A DNA stretch of 64,000 bases from Iamia sp. SCSIO 61187 (GCF_019443745.1 NZ_CP050948.1:2670001-2734000); one strand, 5' to 3'. Shown: positions 18,501-28,036, counted from the first letter of the stretch. Numbers and translations: made by a program. Notes: generated by a model from the sequence alone, not told the origin.

Positions 18501-18632
18501 CGGGCCTTCTGGTTCCTGGGCCCCGCCCGCTACGTCAGCCACACCGGCGAGAAGCCCATGGCCATCACCTGGGAGCTCGACGTGCCCCTGCCCGGCGACC
18601 TCTACGCCGCGTTCGCCGCCGCAGTCGCCTGA
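15537..18632 (+). CDS. PLD-nuclease/DEAD helicase/DUF3427 protein
   Basis: A 1031-residue protein. The N-terminus is helical. A phospholipase-D-like nuclease domain follows with LHAKAWVFHR and GSSNLT (about 215-245). A superfamily-2 helicase comes next: Walker A SATGTGKTVMA, DEFHH box in IIDEFHHAAA, GLTATPERSDG, and motifs V-VI ending QQLGRGLRKAKDK. The C-terminal DUF3427-type region ends in GEKPMAITWEL. Such proteins are widespread DNA-processing or defence-associated helicases. The GTG at 15537 is preceded by TAGCGT eight bases away, so the message may be leaderless. Longer upstream readings overlap the ArsR gene. It is a single gene, convergent with the next LuxR gene across a 262-bp gap. 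Confidence 0.88.
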   Translation: MEELPPGLYEVLVTKGLRARLDALADAVPTVQRALHAAETPDRVAWHLGREIERALSDVPDKERARVGIEVARALIDRLGELVEVDPGTAPVDPGTVLEAILGRRPDGSPAPVPQPLIPLLDTTLLTNAPGEPNLWNQLRSEIASSDRIDVVMAFIRRSGIAPLVDALRRHCAEGGQLRVLTTTYTGSTEQAALEQLIDLGADVRVSYDLSTTRLHAKAWVFHRVSGFSTAYVGSSNLTHSAQVTGIEWNVRTSAARNPDVIAKFGAVFDSYWAGDDHRRYDAAEFVDEQVRAGRTDSGPHVILSPIELRPLPFQERLLELVEVSRKQGHRRNLLVSATGTGKTVMAALDYSGLVERLERSRLMFIAHREEILDQSLATFRYALRDPSFGEKWVGGARPTRFEHVFASIQSLNASDIDVLPPDHFDVVIIDEFHHAAAASYEKVLDHLDPAELVGLTATPERSDGLPILHWFDDRIAAELRLWDAIDQQHLVPFLYYGVHDGLDLRDVPWKRGRGYDVEALSNRYTSSDAWARLVLKQLDQHTDAASMRCLGFCVSVDHARFMARHFTDAGIPSVAVWGDSPRADREAALRGLAQGAVRAVFSVDLFNEGVDVPTVDTVLMLRPTESPVLFLQQLGRGLRKAKDKAHCTVLDFVGTHRKEFRFDRRYRALLGGTRRDVERAVQMQFPFLPAGCNMQLDEKSAEVVLRSLREAIPTRWTARLDELRSLRQVRPDIDLAGFLDESGLALDDLYANNRSWSELLDAAGAPVRAPGTDETALRRAIGRQLHVDDAERIAAYRAFLASDAPPRASELPERTRRLLHMLVASVTDQAITKDLSLQAAAELLWAHPQVVAELGELFGILDSQVDHLHEALATHPDAPLQVHARYSRIEILAAMGLGAGRAKIASWQSGVYEAKPASSELFAFTLDKTSGAFSPSTRYRDYAISRSLIHWESQSITRADSPTGLRYRNHERDGRTILLFTRERADDRAFWFLGPARYVSHTGEKPMAITWELDVPLPGDLYAAFAAAVA

Positions 18633-18894
18633 TCCGCCGGACGCCGCTCCCAGTGCCTCCGCGTGCTCCGGACGGCACCTTCGGACCAACCCGACGTCGC
18701 GAGGGTCATCGCCGACGTCGAATCGGGGCACTCGGCCCGTGAGGCGGGCAGCGACGACCACCGGCGTGCCCGAGGAGCTCGTGGCGACGCGGCCGCGGCG
18801 TCGGCACCGCCGCCCTTGCTGGGCCCGGCCGTCGGCCCTGGTCGAGAGCGGTGTGTCGGACGACCGACTCGCCTCCCACCGACACCGGAGATCG
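18633..18894. other. Convergent intergenic gap without recognisable gene
   Basis: This 262-bp stretch lies between the ends of the helicase gene and the LuxR gene. I see no coding frame that resembles a protein, no strong hairpin with a T-tract and no repeat. Its only content appears to be transcription-end sequence. Confidence 0.5.
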
Positions 18895-21651
18895 TCAGGG
18901 GAGCGGGATGTCCCGGAGCTGGCGGCGGGAGGTGATGTCCAGCTTGCGGAAGATGCTGCGCAGGTGGGCCTCGATCGTGCGCGGGCTCAAGAACAGCTGC
19001 GCCCCGACCTCCCGGGAGGTGGCCCCGGTGGCGACCAGCCGGGCGATGTGCAGCTCCTGGGGCGTCAGCGCGTCGGTCGGCTGGATCGTCCGTCGGCGCG
19101 GGTGCTCGCCGGTGGCGCGCAGCTCGTGGGCGGCCCGCTCGGCGAAGGCGTGCGCGCCCATGGCGGACAGCATCTCGTGCGCCGTGCGGAACTGGGCGCG
19201 CGCGTCCTGGCGGCGGCGTTGGCGACGCAGCCACTCGCCGTACACCAGGTGCGTGCGGGCCAGGAACACCGCCATGCGACAGCGACCGAGGCGCTCGATC
19301 GCCTCCCGGTAGTCGTCCTCGGCCGACGGACCGGGGAGGGTCAGCGCCCGCGAGCGCGCGGCCAGCCCGAGCGCCCACTCGGTGCCGCTGGACCGGGCCC
19401 GGGAGCCGAGCTGGTCGAGGGCCTCGGCCGCCCGCTCCGGCTCGTCGGCCCGGGAGGCGGCCTCCACCAGCTCGGGCAGGGCCAGCGCGGCGTGCGGAGC
19501 GTCGAGGGACGCGCATGCCTGTGCGGCTGCCTCCAGCGCCGGGGCGTAGCTCCCCAGGCCGTTGTGGAGCACCGCCAGGCAGAGCTGGGCCAGGGCGACC
19601 TCGGCGGCGTTGCCACGAGCCTCGGCATCCTGGACGGCCCCGGCGTGGATCTCGATCGTCTCGGCGCGACGGCCGCCCCACGCCGCCAGCACCAGCTCCC
19701 CGAAGCGCAACGGCAGACCCCCTGTCGCCTGCCTGATGGTGGCCTCCTCGGCGATCAGCTCGGTGGCGCGGGCCGGCTCCCCCGAGATCACCCAGACCGC
19801 CGAGAGGAACAGCAGCGCAGGCGAGAGCATGGCCAGCGCGCCCGCTTCGCGGCGGAGCTGGACGTTCCGGCTGGCGAGGGCGTGCAGGAGCTCGTCGTCG
19901 AACGTCGTCAGCGCCGTCCGGCTGGCCAGCCACAGCCAGCGGTGGTCGTCACCATCGCCCGCTCCGGTCGCCGGGTCCTCGACGCAGAAGGCCTCCATCG
20001 CCCGGCGCAGCTCGGGCACGCCTGCGGCATAGCCCTGCGTGTAGGTCGTCACCAGCCCGTCGAGCAGCAGGTCGGCCGGGCCCGACGGTGCGCCCGTCTC
20101 GGGTGCGCTCCTCGCGGCCTCGGCCAGCTCCGAGATGCTGCGACCGGGGCCGAGGCCGCCGGTGATGATGGCTGCGTCGAACGCATGCAGGTAGGTCTGG
20201 CGCGCCAGGGCGGGGTCGAGCGGGGCCAGGCGTGAGGCGACGTCCAGCAACATCTCCGGGACGTCGCTCCGGCGGGTGGACCCGAAGGTGATGTGGGCCT
20301 GCAACAGGTCGAGCCGAGCGCGTTCCACCACGTCCAGGGGCCCGGCGGCGGCGACCTCCAGCAAGCCCAGCGCAGCATCGGACGCACCCGCCTCGTGCCG
20401 GGCCTCGGCGGCCGCCAACGCCCGACGGGCCCGGGTGGCGGGGTCGGGGGTCAGGTCCGTCGCCCGCTGGAGGAACGCCGCCGCCGCGGCGCACCCGCCT
20501 CGGGCCTGGGCCCGGGCCGCCGAGTCCTCCAGCTCGGCGGCGACGTCTTCGTCGGTGCCCCGTACCGCCTGCGCCCGATGCCAGGCGCGCCGGTCGGGCT
20601 CGGTCCGTGCGTCGATGACGGCCGCCAACGCGTCGTGCGCCCGGCGCCGGTCCGGTGGGGCCGCCGCCTGGTAGACCGCCGAGCGGACCAGCGGGTGCCG
20701 GAACCGCACCCGGGGGCCCACCTCCAGCAGGCCGGCCGCCTCCGCCGGCGCCGCCGCGGCGCGATCGACCCCGAGGTGGGCGACCGCCCGCCACAGCAGC
20801 CCGACGTCACCGGTCGGCTCGGCCGCCGCCACGAGCAAGAGCAGCTGGGTCTCCTCGGGAAGGGTGGCGGACCGGCGCCGGAAGGTGTCCTCCACGCGGC
20901 TCGGGACGTCGGGCCCGTCGACGAGCTCGAACCCGCCGGCGAGATCGGCCGCCTTGACCGTCCGGGGCAGCTCCAGGAGCGCCAGCGGGTTGCCGCGCGC
21001 CTCGGCGACGATCCGGTCGCGCACCCGGACATCGAGCGGCAGCAGCGTCTCGGTGGCCATCAGCGCCCGGGCCTCGGTGTCGGCCAGTCCGCCCAGGCGC
21101 ACCTCGGGCAGCCCGGACAAGGCGTGCACGTGGTCGCCGCCGGTGGTGCGTTCGGCGAACACCAGCGCCAGCCGCTCGGCGGCCACCCTCCGGGCGACGA
21201 AGGCCAGGACCTGGGCCGATGCCTCGTCGACCCATTGGGCGTCGTCGACGAGGCACACCACCGGTCCGTCCTCGGCCACCTCGGCCAGCAGGTTGAGCGT
21301 CGCCAGCGCGACCAGGAACCGGTCGGGCGGGGCGCCCGCCCGCTGGCCCAGGGCCACGCCCAGGGCGGCCTGCTGGGGGCCGGGCAGGGTGTCGACGCGG
21401 TCCAGCAGCGAGGCGACGGCCTGGTGGAGGCCGGCGAAGGCGAGCTGCGACTCGGGTTCCACCCCGATCGAGCGCTCGACCCGGAATCCCGACGCGGTGG
21501 CGGTGCGCGCCGCGTCGTCCAGGAGCGCCGTCTTCCCGATGCCGGCCGGCCCGCGCACCACGAGGGCGCCGGCTCGCCCGCGCTGGGCGCCCGCGAGCAG
21601 CCGTCCGACCGCTTCACGCTCAGTTCGCCGGCCCACGAGATCAGGCAACAC
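18895..21651 (-). CDS. LuxR-family regulator with AAA/STAND ATPase
   Basis: About 918 residues: a LVGRRTEREAVGRLL start, Walker A RGPAGIGKTALL (about 30), Walker B VVCLVDDAQWVDEAS, a long helical repeat region, and a C-terminal LuxR helix-turn-helix (LTPQELHIARLVATGATSRE to IFRKLDITSRRQL). It is an ATP-driven transcription activator of the same class as the 5125-7818 protein but distinct in sequence. Start: GTG 21651 or TTG 21648, both behind GGGAG; the frame opening at 21696 is less likely. It is divergent from the hydrolase operon at 21885 and the likely regulator of it. The shared spacer holds a tandem repeat and a motif also found at 25690. Confidence 0.87.
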   Translation of the reverse strand: MLPDLVGRRTEREAVGRLLAGAQRGRAGALVVRGPAGIGKTALLDDAARTATASGFRVERSIGVEPESQLAFAGLHQAVASLLDRVDTLPGPQQAALGVALGQRAGAPPDRFLVALATLNLLAEVAEDGPVVCLVDDAQWVDEASAQVLAFVARRVAAERLALVFAERTTGGDHVHALSGLPEVRLGGLADTEARALMATETLLPLDVRVRDRIVAEARGNPLALLELPRTVKAADLAGGFELVDGPDVPSRVEDTFRRRSATLPEETQLLLLVAAAEPTGDVGLLWRAVAHLGVDRAAAAPAEAAGLLEVGPRVRFRHPLVRSAVYQAAAPPDRRRAHDALAAVIDARTEPDRRAWHRAQAVRGTDEDVAAELEDSAARAQARGGCAAAAAFLQRATDLTPDPATRARRALAAAEARHEAGASDAALGLLEVAAAGPLDVVERARLDLLQAHITFGSTRRSDVPEMLLDVASRLAPLDPALARQTYLHAFDAAIITGGLGPGRSISELAEAARSAPETGAPSGPADLLLDGLVTTYTQGYAAGVPELRRAMEAFCVEDPATGAGDGDDHRWLWLASRTALTTFDDELLHALASRNVQLRREAGALAMLSPALLFLSAVWVISGEPARATELIAEEATIRQATGGLPLRFGELVLAAWGGRRAETIEIHAGAVQDAEARGNAAEVALAQLCLAVLHNGLGSYAPALEAAAQACASLDAPHAALALPELVEAASRADEPERAAEALDQLGSRARSSGTEWALGLAARSRALTLPGPSAEDDYREAIERLGRCRMAVFLARTHLVYGEWLRRQRRRQDARAQFRTAHEMLSAMGAHAFAERAAHELRATGEHPRRRTIQPTDALTPQELHIARLVATGATSREVGAQLFLSPRTIEAHLRSIFRKLDITSRRQLRDIPLP

Positions 21652-21717
21652 CGCTCCCGGTCCACGTCCGACGGAGTCGCATCGCAGCCTAGGCAACCCT
21701 CACCGATGCGGGCTGCG

Positions 21718-21764
21718 GCCTCCGGGCCTGCTCAGGCGGTGCCTCCGGGCCTGCTCAGGGCGGT
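21718..21764. repeat. Tandem direct repeat (23/24 bp) in divergent promoter region
   Basis: Two head-to-tail copies (21718-21740 and 21741-21764) differ only by one extra G near the end of the second. Each begins GCCTCCGGGCCTGCTCAGG. They lie between the LuxR gene and the hydrolase operon. They could be paired activator sites or simple replication slippage. Confidence 0.7.
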
Positions 21765-21773
21765 GCCGGGTGA

Positions 21774-23485
<1,712 letters not shown>

Positions 23486-23508
23486 GCGGTGCGACCCGAA
23501 GGAGACAC

Positions 23509-24453
23509 GTGCCCGAACCCCGAACGACCGACGGCCCGCAGTGGCCGACCCTGCGGGTCGACGACTGGACCGACACCCGCGACACCCTGCACATGTGGGT
23601 CCAGATCGTCGGCAAGGTCCGCCTGGCCCACGCCCCGCTGGTCAACCACTGGTGGCAGTCCACCCTCTACGTCAGCCCCCGGGGCCTCACCACCTCGACC
23701 ATCCCCGACGGGGCCGGCGCCTTCGACATGGAGCTCGACTTCATCGATCACCAGCTCGTCCTGCGGGCGAGCACCGGTGGGGTGCAGACGGTGGCCCTGG
23801 AACCCAAGCCGGTGGCCGAGTTCCATGCCGAGACGCTCGACGCCCTCGCCCGGATCGGCCACCCGACCACCATCCGGGCCACCCCGAACGAGGTCGACCC
23901 GGCCATCCCCTTCGCCGAGGACCACGAGCACGCCTCCTACGACGCCGAGGCCGTGCACCTCTTCTGGCGCCAGCTGGTGCAGGCCAGCAGGGTGCTGGGG
24001 GAGTTCCGGTCCCGGTTCGTCGGCAAGGTCAGCCCGGTCCACTTCTTCTGGGGGGCGATGGACCTGGCCTGCACCCGCTTCTCGGGGCGGGCGGCGCCAC
24101 CCCACCCCGGCGGCGCCCCGAACTGCGGGGACTGGGTGATGGTGGAGGGCTACTCCCACGAGCTGAGCAGCTGCGGCTTCTGGCCCGGCGGAGGCGAGGA
24201 GGGGGCGTTCTACGCCTACGCCTACCCCGAGCCGGACGGGTTCGCCGACCACGCCGTCGAACCCGCGGCTGCCTCCTACAGCACCGAGAACGGCCAGTTC
24301 CTCCTCCCCTACGAGGCCGTGCGCGCGGCCCCCGACCCGGACCGGGCCCTCCTGGACTTCCTCCAGACCACCTACGAGGCCGCCGCGGTGCACGGGCGGT
24401 GGGACCGGGCCGCGCTCGAGGACGACCCGGCCCGCTGGGACCACCTGCGATGA
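23509..24453 (+). CDS. DUF5996 family protein
   Basis: A 314-residue protein with the recognisable DUF5996 opening (WPTLRVDDWTDTRDTLHMW, QIVGKVRLAHAPLVNHWW) and the later VGKVSPVHFFWGAMDLACTRFSGR and EGYSHELSSCGFWPGG segments. It is soluble with many Trp/His residues and no membrane span. The biochemical role of the family is not known to me. The GTG at 23509 has GAAGGAG six bases upstream. Its stop overlaps the RraA gene start (ATGA, 24450-24453), so it is in the hydrolase operon. Confidence 0.85.
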   Translation: MPEPRTTDGPQWPTLRVDDWTDTRDTLHMWVQIVGKVRLAHAPLVNHWWQSTLYVSPRGLTTSTIPDGAGAFDMELDFIDHQLVLRASTGGVQTVALEPKPVAEFHAETLDALARIGHPTTIRATPNEVDPAIPFAEDHEHASYDAEAVHLFWRQLVQASRVLGEFRSRFVGKVSPVHFFWGAMDLACTRFSGRAAPPHPGGAPNCGDWVMVEGYSHELSSCGFWPGGGEEGAFYAYAYPEPDGFADHAVEPAAASYSTENGQFLLPYEAVRAAPDPDRALLDFLQTTYEAAAVHGRWDRAALEDDPARWDHLR

Positions 24454-25109
24454 GCGACGACCGGACCACGGACCTCGTCACCCGTCTGCGGCAGGTCGGC
24501 TGCGCGAGCCTGGTCGACGCCATGGGCCGCCGGCACGGACACCGGGCCCACCTGCTCCCGATGGTCAGCCCGGACCCCGGTCGGCCGCTGGTCGGGCCGG
24601 CGGCCACGATCACCTTCCTGCCCTACCGCGACGACGTCGAGGACCCTCCCGACTTCGCCGAGCTGTTCTACCGGGCGGTGGGACCACAGCCGGAGGGCAA
24701 GGTGCTGGTGCTGTCCTCGGGCGGCCACCCCGACGTCTCGCACGGTGGCGGGACGAAGCTGTCGCGGGTGCACAACCACGGCCTCGCCGGTGTGGCGAGC
24801 GACGGCCGGCTCCGGGACTTCGCCGAGCTGGCCCGCTTCGACTTCGCCACCTGGTGCCGGGGGGAGGCCACCCGCTGGGGCGGCGACACCGTGATGCCCC
24901 ACGCCGCCGGCCAGCCCGTCGCCTTCGCCGGGGTGTGCGTCGTCCCCGGCGACTACGTGTACCTCGACGACTCCGGCGGCGTGGTCATCCCCGCCGCCGA
25001 CGTCGCCGAGGTGCTGGCCGAGGCCCACCGCATCGAGGTCGAGGACTCGAGGTCGACCGACCACATCCGCGCCGAACGGCCCCACGCCCCTCATCGCGGC
25101 GCCCGCTGA
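24450..25109 (+). CDS. RraA-like / HMG aldolase-family protein
   Basis: The 219-residue protein contains the RraA-type core: GCASLVDAMGR near the N-terminus, VLVLSSGGHPDVSHGGG, GVASDGRLRDFAEL (the family DGRxRD box) and VVPGDYVYLDDSGGVVIPA. This superfamily includes RNase E regulator homologues and metal-dependent 4-hydroxy-4-methyl-2-oxoglutarate aldolases. In an organism without a canonical E. coli-type setting, the aldolase or a related lyase role is more likely. It is the last gene of the 21885-25109 operon and is translationally coupled to DUF5996. Confidence 0.85.
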   Translation: MSDDRTTDLVTRLRQVGCASLVDAMGRRHGHRAHLLPMVSPDPGRPLVGPAATITFLPYRDDVEDPPDFAELFYRAVGPQPEGKVLVLSSGGHPDVSHGGGTKLSRVHNHGLAGVASDGRLRDFAELARFDFATWCRGEATRWGGDTVMPHAAGQPVAFAGVCVVPGDYVYLDDSGGVVIPAADVAEVLAEAHRIEVEDSRSTDHIRAERPHAPHRGAR

Positions 25110-25145
25110 GCCGCGCCGCGCCTCGGCCCGCGACGGACACCTCGT

Positions 25146-25658
25146 TCACGATGCGTCGGCACCGGCCCGGTCGGCCAGGGCCCGGTTCATCGCCTCGAAG
25201 CCGTCGCGGGTCGGTCCGTCGAGGGATCGGCGCAGCAACGGCACCAGCAGGCCGGTGAACGTCTCGCCGTGGTCCAACCGGGTCCCCTCCGCGATCGGCG
25301 TCAGCGCGAACCGATGGTCGCCGGCGAACAGCCACGGCCCGCCGATGCGCCCCTGCCAGGCCAGGACGGCCCCGGGCTCGACGACGGTCACCCGGGGGCG
25401 GAAGCTCTGCGGCCGCCCTCCCGGGGGGTGGAGCCGAACCTGGAGGCGATCGCCGACCCGCAGCACGCCCGATGCGTCGGTGATGAACGGGTTCCACGCC
25501 GGGTAGGCGTCGAAGGCGGTCAGGTGGTGCCAGACCCGATCAGGTGGGGCCGGGATGTCGATGGACGTCAGGACCTGGTGGCGCAGCGACGATCGCATCC
25601 GACGGTCGGTGGTGTCGGCGCCCTCCGGGTCGGTCCGGTCGTGACGGGTGCGGGCCAT
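25146..25658 (-). CDS. SRPBCC (START-like) domain protein
   Basis: The 170-residue protein contains TSIDIPAPPDRVWHHLTAFDAYPAWNPFI, LRVGDRLQVRLHPPGG and RLDHGETFTGLLVPLLRRSL, which is the SRPBCC pattern of small hydrophobic-ligand-binding or polyketide-cyclase-like proteins. The ATG at 25658 (MARTRHDR) is preferred; a later MRSSLRHQV is possible. It converges on the RraA operon across 36 bp. Its upstream region carries CCTACCGATGCG and GAAGGCACCGGG, which are shared with the hydrolase operon promoter. Confidence 0.82.
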   Translation of the reverse strand: MARTRHDRTDPEGADTTDRRMRSSLRHQVLTSIDIPAPPDRVWHHLTAFDAYPAWNPFITDASGVLRVGDRLQVRLHPPGGRPQSFRPRVTVVEPGAVLAWQGRIGGPWLFAGDHRFALTPIAEGTRLDHGETFTGLLVPLLRRSLDGPTRDGFEAMNRALADRAGADAS

Positions 25659-25678
25659 GGTCCCAGGGTCGTTCCCGC

Positions 25679-25701
25679 CCCGGTGCCTTCGCATCGGTAG
25701 G
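25679..25701 (-). promoter_or_regulatory. Second copy of the shared regulatory element (SRPBCC promoter)
   Basis: On the minus strand CCTACCGATGCG (25701-25690) runs directly into GAAGGCACCGGG (25690-25679). Both 12-mers also occur at 21785-21811. The element sits about 20-40 bases upstream of the SRPBCC start, a normal promoter position. Confidence 0.45.
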
Positions 25702-25825
25702 AGCTCCGCTTCCCGGGCCCGTGTCGGTCGGCAGGTCGCACGTCACCACTCGGCGCACCCTTCGTGAGCGCCGTCGCGGCCGGCACCGACGCCGCAGTCG
25801 GCCAGCCCTGCCGTAGGGTCGGGCC

Positions 25826-27055
25826 GTGCCGCCTCCCCGCCCCGATCGACCGCTCGACCTGGTGGTCTACGGCGCCACCAGCTTCGTCGGGAAGCTCCTG
25901 ACGGCCCACCTGGTCCACCGGCACGGGAGCGACGGACCGCTGCGCTGGGCCATCGCCGGGCGCAGCGCCGAGAAGCTCGACCGCGTCGCTCAGACCATCA
26001 GGACCGACGTCGAGCGCATCGTGGCCGACGCCGCCGATGTCGACGCCCTGGCCGCCATGACCGCACGGACCAAGGTCGTGGTGTCGACCGTCGGGCCCTA
26101 CGCGCTCTACGGCTCCGAGCTGGTGGCGGCCGCAGTCGCGGCCGGCACGGACTACTGCGACCTCACCGGTGAGCCGCAGTGGATGCGCCGCATGATCGAC
26201 GCCCACCAGGCGGCAGCCGAGGCCTCCGGCGCCCGCATCGTCCACGCCTGCGGGTTCGACTCGATCCCCTCGGACCTCGGCGTCTGGTTCACCCAGCAGC
26301 AAGCCCTCGAGGCTCTCGGCGAACCATGTCAGCGGATCGGCATGCGGGTCACGTCCATGCGCGGCGGCGCCAGCGGCGGGACCCTGGCCAGCATGGTGAA
26401 CGTGCTCGAGGAGGTCGCCCGCGACCCGGAGCTGCGCACGATGCTGTCCGACCCCTACGCCTTGGCGCCGGCGGGCAGCCGTCCCGGCGTCGTCCAGCCC
26501 GAGGTCACCCGGCCCCAGGTCGACTCGCTGTCCGGGCAGTGGGTCGCTCCGTTCGTGATGGCGATGGTCAACTCGAAGGTGGTGCACCGCAGCCACGCCC
26601 TCCTCGGCCACCCCTGGGGTGAGGGCTTCCGCTACGACGAGGCGATGGCGATGGGCTCCGGCCCCCTCGGCGCCGTCAAGGCGACGGGTCTGGCCGCAGG
26701 CCTGGCCGCCGGCATGGGCGTGGCCGCGGTCGGCCCCGCCCGGGCTGCGCTCGGACGGGTCATGCCGAAGCCCGGCACCGGCCCCTCGCCGAAGGCGCAA
26801 GCGGCGGGCTCGTTCACGATCCGCTTCCACGGCCGCACCGCCGACGACCGCAGCATCGAGACCGAGGTGACCGGCGACCGAGACCCCGGATACGGGTCGA
26901 CGGCCAAGATGCTGGGCGAGGCGGCGGTCGCGCTCGTCGAGCTCGAGGCCGGCGCCGTCGGCGGCGGGTTCCACACGCCCGCCTCCGCCCTCGACGACGA
27001 CCTCGTGGCCCGCCTCCGAGCCGAGGCCGGGATCACCTTCTCCGTCCGGGACTGA
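25826..27055 (+). CDS. Saccharopine dehydrogenase-like NAD(P)-binding protein (trans-acting enoyl reductase type)
   Basis: A 409-residue protein with an N-terminal Rossmann fold (LVVYGATSFVGKLLTAHL, about 12-29; WAIAGRS), then VVSTVGPYALYGSELVAAAVAAGTDYCDLTGE, typical of saccharopine-dehydrogenase-like proteins such as mycobacterial trans-acting enoyl reductases of lipid synthesis. Length is normal. Start: GTG 25826, preceded by TAGGGT with a six-base spacer, so probably leaderless. It is the last chromosomal gene before the element: its stop lies 45 bp left of the 24-bp att repeat and is not disrupted. Confidence 0.88.
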   Translation: MPPPRPDRPLDLVVYGATSFVGKLLTAHLVHRHGSDGPLRWAIAGRSAEKLDRVAQTIRTDVERIVADAADVDALAAMTARTKVVVSTVGPYALYGSELVAAAVAAGTDYCDLTGEPQWMRRMIDAHQAAAEASGARIVHACGFDSIPSDLGVWFTQQQALEALGEPCQRIGMRVTSMRGGASGGTLASMVNVLEEVARDPELRTMLSDPYALAPAGSRPGVVQPEVTRPQVDSLSGQWVAPFVMAMVNSKVVHRSHALLGHPWGEGFRYDEAMAMGSGPLGAVKATGLAAGLAAGMGVAAVGPARAALGRVMPKPGTGPSPKAQAAGSFTIRFHGRTADDRSIETEVTGDRDPGYGSTAKMLGEAAVALVELEAGAVGGGFHTPASALDDDLVARLRAEAGITFSVRD

Positions 27056-27100
27056 GCGTCCAGCCGGGAGCGATCCGGACGCAGGAGGCCGATGTCCTGG

Positions 27101-27124
27101 TGGTGTCGGAGGGGGGACTTGAAC
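27101..27124. repeat. Left attachment repeat (displaced tRNA-Leu 3' end)
   Basis: This 24-bp sequence is identical to 47990-48013, which is the 3' end of the intact tRNA-Leu gene, from its CCA into the T-loop. The match stops sharply on both sides (g/a and g/c). It is the far-end copy expected when an element integrates into a tRNA 3' end. Confidence 0.92.
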
Positions 27125-27356
27125 GCCGCCCTCAGCGGTGATGGTGCGTCCCGTTGCGTGCGCGTCCGTGCAGGTCAGAGCCGGTTTTCGTGGGCCTCTC
27201 GTGCCAACGGGTCCCACCCCATACCAGCCCGTACCAACCCGTCTTCAGGGCTTTCGCGGACATCCTGATGACAAGCGAGCGGGTGTGTCGACCGTCGGGG
27301 AGGGCCCGGAGGCCGCCGTGTCGGAGGCCGGAGCGCGCGCCCGGCGCGCGACTCGA
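27125..27356. other. Non-coding left end of the element
   Basis: About 230 bp with no convincing gene. It holds two tandem 10-mers, TACCAGCCCG and TACCAACCCG (about 27223-27242), and TGATGACAAGCG (27266-27277), which matches CAATGACAAGCG at the right end (47923-47934) at ten of twelve positions. These are probably recombination-protein sites. Confidence 0.5.
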
Positions 27357-27379
27357 AAGAGCGCAACGTGCGTGCTCTT
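27357..27379 (-). terminator. Hairpin after the Doc gene
   Basis: On the minus strand AAGAGC, an 11-base loop, GCTCTT and then TCG follow the doc stop by 44 bases. The stem is six base pairs with a short T-run, so it is a weak intrinsic terminator candidate. Confidence 0.4.
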
Positions 27380-27397
27380 CCTTCGACACCTCGGCCT

Positions 27398-27437
27398 TGT
27401 CATCACCTGTCATCAGTTGTCATCACCTGTCATCAGG
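27398..27437 (+). repeat. Four tandem 10-bp iterons (TGTCATCA core)
   Basis: Units TGTCATCACC, TGTCATCAGT, TGTCATCACC and TGTCATCAGG follow each other without spacers, each one helical turn. They overlap the last 15 bases of doc. Reverse-orientation copies of the core occur at 47912-47930 near the right end. They could be arm-type sites for the integrase/excisionase or iterons of an origin. Confidence 0.8.
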
Positions 27438-27821
27438 CGTCGGTTCGACGTGCTGACGCAGCCACTCCGCGACCGCCGTCTCGTCCAGTTCACCGGCCGC
27501 CACTCCGAGCATCAGGCCCACGGCGTGCTCGGTGCCGACTTCGAGGCGATGGCCGTTGAGGGCGAGGAAGATGGTGAGCGACTGCCACGCGAGGCGCTTG
27601 TTGCCATCGGGAAGTGGATGGTTCCGCGCGATGCGGACGGCGAGCACCGCGGCCTTCTCGACGAGCGAGGGGTAGAACTCCTCGTCGCCGAAGCCCGCCT
27701 GCGGAGCATGGAGCGCCGAGTCCAGCAGATCGACCCGTGAGGCACGCGACAGTGTCCGGGCGTCGATCCCGGTGACGACCTCCGCGATCACGAGCGCCTC
27801 GGACAGGCTGAGGTACCTCAC
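27423..27821 (-). CDS. doc: Doc-type Fic-fold toxin
   Basis: The 132-residue protein has the Fic/Doc motif HPLPDGNKR (His68 to Arg76), preceded by VEKAAVLAVRIARNHP, and starts LSLSEALVIAEVVTGID. Doc toxins phosphorylate EF-Tu and stop translation. All motif residues needed for activity are present. Its ATG overlaps the antitoxin stop (ATGA, 27818-27821), so antitoxin comes first and toxin second, as in phd-doc. It sits at the left end of the mobile element, a typical place for a retention module. Confidence 0.9.
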   Translation of the reverse strand: MRYLSLSEALVIAEVVTGIDARTLSRASRVDLLDSALHAPQAGFGDEEFYPSLVEKAAVLAVRIARNHPLPDGNKRLAWQSLTIFLALNGHRLEVGTEHAVGLMLGVAAGELDETAVAEWLRQHVEPTPDDR

Positions 27822-28030
27822 TCGGCGAGGCGGTCGAGGATCTCCTTGTCCCGCTCGACGAGGGTGTGCAGCAAGGTCATGAAGTCCTCGTCCTGGCGAA
27901 CCCGGTCGACCTCGGCCTGCAGCGCATCGAGGATCACCTGGTTGACGCTGACCCCCCGAGCGCGGGCGACCACCTCAGCGGTGTCTGCCAAGTCCTCGGG
28001 GAGCCGAACGGTCGTCGCCTTTCGCGTCAT
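27818..28030 (-). CDS. Ribbon-helix-helix antitoxin of the Doc toxin
   Basis: A 70-residue protein with a CopG-like ribbon-helix-helix: KATTVRLPEDLADTAEVVARARGVSVNQVI, then a charged helical tail ending LVERDKEILDRLAE that could thread into the toxin. Classic Doc partners are Phd/YefM-fold; an RHH partner is a known but less common combination. TAGCAT lies six bases before the ATG at 28030, so the operon appears leaderless. The palindrome-like GACGTC just before the ATG could be its operator. Confidence 0.85.
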   Translation of the reverse strand: MTRKATTVRLPEDLADTAEVVARARGVSVNQVILDALQAEVDRVRQDEDFMTLLHTLVERDKEILDRLAE

Positions 28031-28036
28031 GACGTC

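Noticed and set aside
27398-27437. Possible CRISPR array
   Set aside because: The units are 10 bp and contiguous with no spacers, and no cas gene is present.
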